Origin: Anaerolineales bacterium
Lineage (GTDB): Bacteria > Chloroflexota > Anaerolineae > Anaerolineales > UBA11657
Assembly: GCA_947503585.1 (NCBI GenBank)
Contig: CANNEJ010000021.1
Coordinates: 1 to 11,095, forward strand
Length of the DNA stretch: 11,095 nucleotides
Direction of reading: 5' to 3'
Shown: piece after piece, positions 6,508-11,095 of the stretch
Position numbering within the stretch: the stretch's first letter is position 1
How the letters are laid out: every line of letters starts with the position of its first letter
Notes under the pieces: model-generated
Told to the model about the DNA's origin: nothing
What the model saw: the letters and a program-made list of their open reading frames with translations, nothing else
Databases searched by the model: none
Program-made: the position numbers and the translations under genes

Positions 6508-7365
6508 TTAAGCGCGCAGATGTTTGATCAGCGCTTCCAGTTCCTCATCCGAGTAAAAGTAAATGATAAGCGAGCCTTTGCCTTTGCGGCCACGGCGCAG
6601 CGCCACTTTTGTTCCGAGTTTGTCACGCACCCGGTTTTCCAGCTCTGCCACAGACGGGGACTGCTTGGTGCGGCGTTTGGCAGGCTGCTTCTCGCCCTGC
6701 AGCTTGCGCACAAGCTCCTCGGTTTGGCGCACGGAAAGTTCGCGTTTGACAATGGTCGCCAGCGCTGCGGATTGCGCATCTGCTTCGGGCAGGCCCAGCA
6801 GGGCGCGCGCATGGCCTTCGCTGATGATGCCGCGCGTGAGCGCCGCCTGCAGCGGTGCGGCAAGGCGCATGAGGCGCAGCGTGTTGGAGACGGTGGTGCG
6901 CCGTTTGCCAACGCGCTTTGCAATCTCTTCATGCGAGAGGCCGAAGTCGTCGGCCAGAGTCTGGTAGGCGGCGGCCGTTTCCAGCGCGTTGAGGTTGCTG
7001 CGCTGTACATTTTCAATCAGCGCCAGCTCCAGCAGGCCGCGATCATCCGGCGCGGTGCGCACTACCGCTGCAATTTTTGTGCGGCCGGCCAGTTTGGCAG
7101 CCTGCCAGCGGCGGTGCCCGGCAATCAAGTAATAACCTTCGCCGTCGAGAGCGCGTGTCAGCACCACCGGCTGCAGCACGCCATGCTCACGGATGGAGGC
7201 TGCAAGTTCCTCCAGCTCGGCAGCATCAAAGTGGGTGCGCGGCTGGCGCGGGTTGGGCTTTATGGATGCAAGCGGCACCTCGGCGATGCTGTCATCCGTG
7301 GAAGCCAATATCGGGATGAGCGATTCGAGGCCGCGGCCCAGGCCGCGTTTCTTTTGGTCAGCCAT
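6508..7365 (-). CDS. parB: Chromosome-partitioning protein ParB (CTPase, parS-binding)
   Basis: A complete 285-residue ParB/Spo0J. The N-terminal KRGLGRGLESLI (6-17) is the ParA-contacting motif. The CTP-binding ParB/Srx domain shows IKPNPRQPR (35-43), the GHRRWQA box (83-89) and ENVQRSNLN (118-126). The helix-turn-helix that reads parS is at about 138-165 (DDFGLSHEEIAKRVGKRRTTVSN region), and the C-terminal dimer domain ends LEALIKHLRA. ParB loads at parS, spreads as a CTP-dependent clamp and directs ParA-driven origin segregation and SMC loading. The gene starts three bases after the parA stop, so the pair is coupled. No parS-like 16-mer was found by eye in the window. There is no sign of plasmid origin; the yidC-jag context marks it as the chromosomal copy. 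Confidence 0.95.
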   Translation of the reverse strand: MADQKKRGLGRGLESLIPILASTDDSIAEVPLASIKPNPRQPRTHFDAAELEELAASIREHGVLQPVVLTRALDGEGYYLIAGHRRWQAAKLAGRTKIAAVVRTAPDDRGLLELALIENVQRSNLNALETAAAYQTLADDFGLSHEEIAKRVGKRRTTVSNTLRLMRLAAPLQAALTRGIISEGHARALLGLPEADAQSAALATIVKRELSVRQTEELVRKLQGEKQPAKRRTKQSPSVAELENRVRDKLGTKVALRRGRKGKGSLIIYFYSDEELEALIKHLRA

Positions 7366-7368
7366 GGC

Positions 7369-8148
7369 TTATGCCGGCGTGCCCGCCAGGTCGCCCTGCA
7401 GCAGTTCTTCGGTGGCGGCAGCGTAAGCGCGCGCGCCGGTGCAGTTTGGGTCGTAAGCACTGATTGGCAAGCCGTGCGAGGGCGCTTCCGCAAGGCGCAC
7501 GTTGCGCGGCACCACCGCGCGAAACACCTTGCCGGGAAAATGCTTGCGCACTTCATCCACCACCTGCTGCGAGAGATGTGCGCGGCCGTCATACATTGTC
7601 ATCAGCAGGCCGCGAATGCGCAGCGGAGTTTTAAAAGCGCGGCGCACGCGGTAAATTGTTTCCAGCAGCTGCCCCAGCCCCTCCAGTGCAAAAAATTCAC
7701 ACTGTACCGGGATGACAACTGAGTCGGCTGCCACCAGCCCGTTGAGGGTTAACAGCCCAAGCGATGGCGGACAGTCGATCAATACATAGTCGTAGCGCTC
7801 GGCCTGCGCCAGCACATTGCGCAGGCGGTACTCGCGCATGGGCTCGGACACCAGCTCCACCTCCGCAGCCGCGAGGCCGGGTCCGGCCGGCACCAGCGAC
7901 ATTTGCAGCGCGGTGTTGTGCAGCGTGTGCGCATCAAGGCGCAGGTCTTCGTTCAGCAGCAGCGGATAGGTTCCGGTTGTCAGGCTCTTTTTGTCTACGC
8001 CCAGGCTGGAGGTGGCGTTGCCTTGCGGGTCGAGGTCTACCAAGAGCACCCGCTGGCTCTGCTGCGCCAGGAAAGCGCCCATATTGATGGCGGTAGTGGT
8101 TTTACCCACGCCGCCTTTTTGGTTCACAAACGCGTAGATGCGAGGCAT
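7369..8148 (-). CDS. parA: Chromosome-partitioning ATPase ParA (Soj)
   Basis: A complete 259-residue ParA/Soj of the chromosomal type, without the long N-terminal helix-turn-helix of plasmid ParA Ia proteins. It has the deviant Walker A KGGVGKTTT (11-19), Walker A' LVDLDPQGN (36-44), Walker B YVLIDCPPSLG (121-131), and the C-terminal AEAPSHGLPI motif (220-229). It is an ATP-dimerising, nonspecific DNA-binding protein that moves ParB-parS complexes along the nucleoid. The start at 8148 gives the expected MPRIYAFVNQKGG N-terminus. It lies 14 bases after jag and 3 bases before parB. The upstream sequence has only a weak GGG, not a full Shine-Dalgarno sequence. Confidence 0.96.
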   Translation of the reverse strand: MPRIYAFVNQKGGVGKTTTAINMGAFLAQQSQRVLLVDLDPQGNATSSLGVDKKSLTTGTYPLLLNEDLRLDAHTLHNTALQMSLVPAGPGLAAAEVELVSEPMREYRLRNVLAQAERYDYVLIDCPPSLGLLTLNGLVAADSVVIPVQCEFFALEGLGQLLETIYRVRRAFKTPLRIRGLLMTMYDGRAHLSQQVVDEVRKHFPGKVFRAVVPRNVRLAEAPSHGLPISAYDPNCTGARAYAAATEELLQGDLAGTPA

Positions 8149-8162
8149 TGCCCGCGGCGCTG

Positions 8163-8678
8163 CTACGTGGTGGGCGAGATTACGACACGCCGCAGCTCGC
8201 CGTCTCCCTCGCTCTGGGTGCTGGCGCCGTTGAACTCGCGCAGTGCCAGGTGTACGAGGCGCCGCTCAAAGGCCGGCATTGGCTCCATCTTGATCACCTT
8301 TTGCTGCTCGACCGCCTGCTCGGCCATGCGCAGTGCCAACCGGTTGAGCTGCTCTACGCGGTGCGCGCGGTAGCCCCCAACATCCAGCAGCAGGTTGGCG
8401 GGGGCGCCAATCTCGCGCGCCACAAGTGCGCGCAGCAACAGTTGCAGAGCGTTCAGTACTTCGGCTTTTGGCCCCACCAGTTCTTGCAGGTCATCGCCGA
8501 GCATCTCCACCATCAGCGGTGCGCTTTCTGCGGGATTGTCAGCCACGGTTCGGGAGACGCGCACTGTACCAGTCACCTCCATCAGCCGCAGCATATCTTC
8601 CGCGATGTGCTGCGCACATTCGGCGGCAATACTGTCCGCCTCAGTCCCTGCTTGATGACCTTCTGGTAATGTATTCAT
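8163..8678 (-). CDS. jag: KhpB/Jag-like RNA-binding protein (KH plus R3H domains)
   Basis: A 171-residue protein placed directly after yidC, the classic position of jag (khpB, also called eloR). A KH-like domain covers about residues 25-105 (MVEMLGDDLQELVGPKAEVLNALQLLL at the core). An R3H domain fills about 108-170, with FERRLVHLALREF (137-149) carrying the R-x3-H pattern and a C-terminal RRVVISP. It is expected to bind RNA in the cytoplasm and, from work in Firmicutes, to help tune cell-wall growth and small-RNA activity. The N-terminal Jag_N domain of the Firmicutes protein is missing: only about 25 acidic residues precede the KH region. An upstream extension of the frame to 8804 lies in yidC and lacks family character, so I start at 8678, where a GGAG stands four bases before the ATG. 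Confidence 0.88.
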   Translation of the reverse strand: MNTLPEGHQAGTEADSIAAECAQHIAEDMLRLMEVTGTVRVSRTVADNPAESAPLMVEMLGDDLQELVGPKAEVLNALQLLLRALVAREIGAPANLLLDVGGYRAHRVEQLNRLALRMAEQAVEQQKVIKMEPMPAFERRLVHLALREFNGASTQSEGDGELRRVVISPTT

Positions 8679-8682
8679 TGCA

Positions 8683-8687
8683 CTCCA
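8683..8687 (-). promoter_or_regulatory. Shine-Dalgarno-like site deciding the jag start
   Basis: On the minus strand TGGAG sits four bases before the ATG at 8678. It is one of the few recognisable ribosome binding sites in this window and supports 8678 over the longer frame opening at 8804. Confidence 0.45.
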
Positions 8688-8706
8688 ATAAGTAAGCCAG
8701 CCACTA

Positions 8707-9627
8707 TTATGCCCCGTCTCCACGCCGGCGCGGCTTGCGTGGCTTGGGTTTGGCGGGTGGGGTTCCCGGCGCGCCGGGCGGGTTGTCCGGCGGCGGCACC
8801 ACACTTGGGCGGGGCTTCGCAGCTGGCTTGGTGGTGTAATCTGGCCATGGCAGGCTGATGCCGCCCGGCAGGGACAATTTGCCCCAGCTGAATTTGGCGC
8901 GATTCAGGAACGCGTACTGTCCAATTCCGGCGATGTTGGAAGTGATGAAATAAATGGACAAGCCGGACGCAAATTGTAGCGCAAAGAAGCCGAACATCAA
9001 TGGCATCGTGGTCATCATGGAGCGCTGCATTTGCGCCGATGCATCGTTGGCATCGGCCGTGCTCGGCGGTGTCATCATTTTTTGCTGCACGAGTGTGGTG
9101 AGCACAACAAATATGGGCAGGATGGGGATTCCCAGATCGGGAAGCCACGGCAGGTAAATGCGATCGGGCTGGGTCAAGTCCATCCAGATCAAGTAGCGGT
9201 TCACAGGCAGCAGGTCGTTGAAATTTGGAAACAGCCACGGGTAAACCGCGTGATACAAGTCCATCATTTGCAGCGGCGTGGATGGAATGGCATTCAAGAT
9301 GGACTGATAGACGCCAATCAGAATCGGGAATTGAATCAGGGTGGGCAGGCAGCCACCCAGCATTGCAGCCGGGTTGTAGCCAATTTTGAGCAGCTCCTTT
9401 TGCATCTTCTCGGGCTCGCCCTTGTACTTTTCCTGAATGCGCTTGATCTCGGGCTGCAATTCCTGCATCTGGATCTGGGTCCTTTGCTGGCGCGCGGTTA
9501 GCGGGGTCAGCAGGATGCGAATGCCCACCGTGAGCACAATCAGCGCCGCCGTGAAGCTGTGGCCCAGCCACACGTACAACAACAGCAGCGTATTGGTGAA
9601 CGGGTAAACGATTAGTTGGCTCCACAT
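8707..9627 (-). CDS. yidC: Membrane protein insertase YidC (Oxa1 family, short form)
   Basis: A complete 306-residue Oxa1/YidC insertase that lacks the large periplasmic domain of proteobacterial YidC, and also lacks the lipoprotein signal of Firmicutes SpoIIIJ. The first hydrophobic stretch covers about 12-42 with the conserved groove arginine R37 in GIRILLTPLT. The cytoplasmic helical hairpin is at about 44-88 (QMQELQPEIKRIQEKYKG). Further membrane segments lie at about 93-113 (CLPTLIQFPILIGVYQ), 165-182 and 205-240 (SGLSIYFITSNIAGIGQY). The tail 262-306 is Pro/Arg/Lys-rich and ends KPRKPRRRGDGA, a basic end likely to touch the ribosome. It inserts membrane proteins alone or with SecYEG. 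The start at 9627 is 7 bases after the lipoprotein gene; jag follows after 28 bases. The internal stretches LLPVN, WMDLTQP and QQKMMTPPS resemble Chloroflexota homologues as I recall them. Confidence 0.94.
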   Translation of the reverse strand: MWSQLIVYPFTNTLLLLYVWLGHSFTAALIVLTVGIRILLTPLTARQQRTQIQMQELQPEIKRIQEKYKGEPEKMQKELLKIGYNPAAMLGGCLPTLIQFPILIGVYQSILNAIPSTPLQMMDLYHAVYPWLFPNFNDLLPVNRYLIWMDLTQPDRIYLPWLPDLGIPILPIFVVLTTLVQQKMMTPPSTADANDASAQMQRSMMTTMPLMFGFFALQFASGLSIYFITSNIAGIGQYAFLNRAKFSWGKLSLPGGISLPWPDYTTKPAAKPRPSVVPPPDNPPGAPGTPPAKPKPRKPRRRGDGA

Positions 9628-9634
9628 GTGCTTG

Positions 9635-10741
9635 CTACTCTGTTACCGGGGGAAAGAACCAGCTGGTTGTGCCGCTGTCCTGCAGCAGTGCGTACAGCAG
9701 ATGCTCGCCATTGTAGGCGGAAATATACAACAGGCCATTTGCGGCAATCGGAGAGTCCAGCAGGCGTTCGGCATTTTTGGGATCCAGCTCCAGCTGCCAG
9801 GCTGGTGTGCCGCTGCCGGCATTAAAGGCATGCACAAAGCCGTTATCGGTAACCACAAAAAGTTTGTCGCCATCGAGCGCCGGTGTGCCGCGCACGGACC
9901 CGCTAGAGGTTGCGCGCCAAATCTCACTGCCGCTGCTGCGGTTCACGCAGTACACAACTCCGTCCAGGTCACCGAAGTAGATTCGATCCGCAGTGACGAG
10001 CGGCGTGCCCCAGACAAAACCCTGGGTCTCATGCACCCAGATATCCTCGCCGTTGGAGGTGTTGACCGCGTACAACGAGCGGGACAGCGTGCCCACATAC
10101 AGCGCCGCATCCGCAAGAGCTGGCGTTGCTGCCAACGCGCCCGGAAAGCTGCGCTCCCAGCGCGGCGCACCGGTTTCAGCATCGAGCGCAGATAGCTTGT
10201 GGTCCATGTTGGGCACATAGATGGTGGCGTTGCTGGTGGCGGGCGCACCCCAAAATTCGTCGCCGCCGGTAAATTGCCAAAGTACCGTGCCATTCTGATT
10301 GTCAAGCGCGCGCAGCGTATTGCCGATAGCAGCATAACTGCGCCCATCCGCTGCACTCAAACTCACTGACGCGATTTTTGTAAGCTGGTTTGGGTCGGTA
10401 TAACGCCACGCCTCTACTCCGGTGGCGGGGTCAAGCGCCACTACCAGTTTTTTTCCAGATGCCACAGTGATGCGGTTGGCGTTCACGGCTGGTGCGGTTT
10501 CAAATGCCTGCAGGTCGCTGTTACTCTCAAGCGGGAAGCGCCAGACCTGCGCGCCGCTGGTCGCATCAATTGCAAACACAGCTTGCGAGCTGGCGATCAA
10601 TATTTTGCCGTCGTGCAGCGTGGCTGCCGGCCAGACCGTGGGCGTGGCCGGGCTGCAGCCCGCCAGCAAGACTGTGGCCAGCAGCGCGATAACTCGCAGC
10701 CGCACCTTGCTGAACCGATGTTTTGCCCGGGTTGTTATCAT
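9635..10741 (-). CDS. PQQ-type eight-repeat beta-propeller lipoprotein (BamB-like fold)
   Basis: A 368-residue predicted lipoprotein: a basic N-terminus (MITTRAKHRFSKVRLR), a hydrophobic stretch, and the lipobox LLAGC with C29 as the lipidated cysteine. The rest is a series of PQQ-like repeats with the pattern A-x-D/N-x-x-x-G-x-x-x-W: AIDATSGAQVWRF (57), ALDPATGVEAWRY (102), ALDNQNGTVLWQF (145), ALDAETGAPRWER (185), AVNTSNGEDIWVH (225), CVNRSSGSEIWRA (265), AFNAGSGTPAWQL (305) and a last, weaker one near 352. Eight units about 40 residues apart predict an eight-bladed propeller. It should face the outside of the membrane; BamB-like proteins are scaffolds and others are dehydrogenases, but I see no quinone-enzyme catalytic set. 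The start at 10741 overlaps the yidD TGA as ATGA, so I prefer it to 10828, which lies within yidD. yidC follows 7 bases later. Confidence 0.88.
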   Translation of the reverse strand: MITTRAKHRFSKVRLRVIALLATVLLAGCSPATPTVWPAATLHDGKILIASSQAVFAIDATSGAQVWRFPLESNSDLQAFETAPAVNANRITVASGKKLVVALDPATGVEAWRYTDPNQLTKIASVSLSAADGRSYAAIGNTLRALDNQNGTVLWQFTGGDEFWGAPATSNATIYVPNMDHKLSALDAETGAPRWERSFPGALAATPALADAALYVGTLSRSLYAVNTSNGEDIWVHETQGFVWGTPLVTADRIYFGDLDGVVYCVNRSSGSEIWRATSSGSVRGTPALDGDKLFVVTDNGFVHAFNAGSGTPAWQLELDPKNAERLLDSPIAANGLLYISAYNGEHLLYALLQDSGTTSWFFPPVTE

Positions 10742-10989
10742 GGCTGCTGGTTTTTCACGCGCGCCGCGTAGCCGTCCAAATCCGGCACCGGGTCGAAGCC
10801 GGCCTTCGCAAACGGATGGCAGCGACACAGGCGCGCCACAGCCAGTGCCGAACCGCGCGCTGCGCCGTAGCGCTCAATTGCTTCCTGCGCGTAATTGGAG
10901 CAGGTGGGAAAGTGGCGGCAAGCCGGAGGCAGCAAGCCGGAGATGTGCTGCTGGTATAAACGCAGCAGGCTTAGCAGAATGTTTTGCAT
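10738..10989 (-). CDS. yidD: Membrane protein insertion efficiency factor YidD
   Basis: A complete 83-residue YidD. The family core is clear: an amphipathic N-terminus (ILLSLLRLYQQHISG, 4-18), then CRHFPTCSNYA (24-34), EAIERYG (36-42), and RCHPFAKAGFDPVP (56-69). YidD is a small inner-membrane-associated protein that works with YidC during membrane protein insertion. The frame opens upstream at 11022, but MQNILLSLLRLYQQ at 10989 matches the family start. The ATG follows an AT-rich stretch without a Shine-Dalgarno sequence. The stop TGA overlaps the start of the beta-propeller lipoprotein gene. In most bacteria yidD lies directly between rnpA and yidC; here one gene has been inserted before yidC. 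Confidence 0.95.
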   Translation of the reverse strand: MQNILLSLLRLYQQHISGLLPPACRHFPTCSNYAQEAIERYGAARGSALAVARLCRCHPFAKAGFDPVPDLDGYAARVKNQQP

Positions 10990-11002
10990 GAATAAATAAA
11001 TT

Positions 11003-11095
11003 CTAGTTGCTGGGCTGCCCACAGGCAGCCAGTTCTGGCGCCGGCAGCAGAGCCAGTCTGGCAGTGCTCAGTTGCAGGCCGCGGCCGGCGGCTGG
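11003..11095 (-). CDS. C-terminal end of an ORF upstream of yidD, candidate rnpA
   Basis: The last 30 codons of a frame entering from the right edge and ending in TAG 13 bases before yidD. The visible residues end with LAACGQPSN. By position this should be the ribonuclease P protein component (rnpA), which almost always precedes yidD. The RnpA C-terminus is variable, and nothing in these residues proves it. One of the other two minus-strand frames is also open at the edge, so the frame choice is not certain. Confidence 0.4.
   Translation of the reverse strand, partial: PAAGRGLQLSTARLALLPAPELAACGQPSN

Noticed and set aside
6478..7722. 414-codon plus-strand open frame opposite parB and parA
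   Set aside because: It spans two well-supported genes on the other strand, has no family-like motif and is low-complexity Ala/Arg/Gln/His-rich, as expected for an antisense frame in GC-rich coding DNA.
8675..9625. 316-codon frame overlapping yidC on the same strand
   Set aside because: It is yidC read in another frame; YidC itself shows all family features.
11013..11030. 7-bp inverted repeat GGCTGCC-CACA-GGCAGCC before yidD
   Set aside because: It lies in the end of the upstream ORF, with the AT-rich run starting more than ten bases after the stem on the minus strand. It is not a convincing terminator and could be chance in GC-rich sequence.
1..11095. Very frequent GCGCGC and GCCGGC words
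   Set aside because: They follow from high GC and Ala/Arg/Gly codons in coding sequence. No tandem array or spaced repeat was seen.

Overview
This GC-rich window looks like a bacterial chromosome segment, most likely from Chloroflexota (Anaerolineae-like). Three things point that way. The YidC homologue is short, has no periplasmic domain, and carries family-typical stretches in the order LLPVN-WMDLTQP-QQKMMTPPS. The minus-strand gene order, candidate rnpA end - yidD - (beta-propeller lipoprotein) - yidC - jag/khpB - parA - parB, is the conserved bacterial cluster near the replication origin. Most starts also lack a good Shine-Dalgarno sequence. The phylum assignment is inference from remembered family features, not a database search. 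I saw no rRNA, tRNA, CRISPR array, insertion sequence or parS site, and no gene-free stretch longer than 300 bases.

Layout. Positions 1-1639 (minus) hold two overlapping GT4-type glycosyltransferase genes; the downstream one is cut by the window edge. A 72-base divergent intergenic region (1640-1711) follows. It carries a near-consensus minus-strand promoter, a plus-strand TATAAT, and a perfect 9+9 inverted repeat between them. Both -10 boxes sit 6-7 bases before an ATG, so both divergent units may be made as leaderless mRNAs. From 1712 to 4810 (plus) lie a gene for a soluble coiled-coil protein of unknown function and selB, the selenocysteine elongation factor; the two are in the same frame, separated by one TGA and four codons. 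A 26-bp perfect palindrome with a T-tract, spanning the selB stop codon, ends this unit.

From 11095 down to 4851 (minus) runs a tightly packed set, probably one operon: an ORF end (candidate rnpA), yidD, an eight-repeat PQQ-type beta-propeller lipoprotein, yidC, jag/khpB, parA, parB and a YtcJ-type amidohydrolase. YidD, YidC and KhpB are membrane-protein insertion and RNA-binding functions; ParA and ParB segregate the chromosome. The beta-propeller lipoprotein between yidD and yidC and the amidohydrolase after parB are lineage-specific additions to this conserved core. The mnmE, mnmG and rsmG genes that many bacteria carry between jag and parA are absent here.

I found no clearly new multi-gene system. 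The best leads are the symmetrical divergent promoter/operator, the BamB-like propeller lipoprotein in the yidD-yidC interval, and the selB-linked coiled-coil protein.
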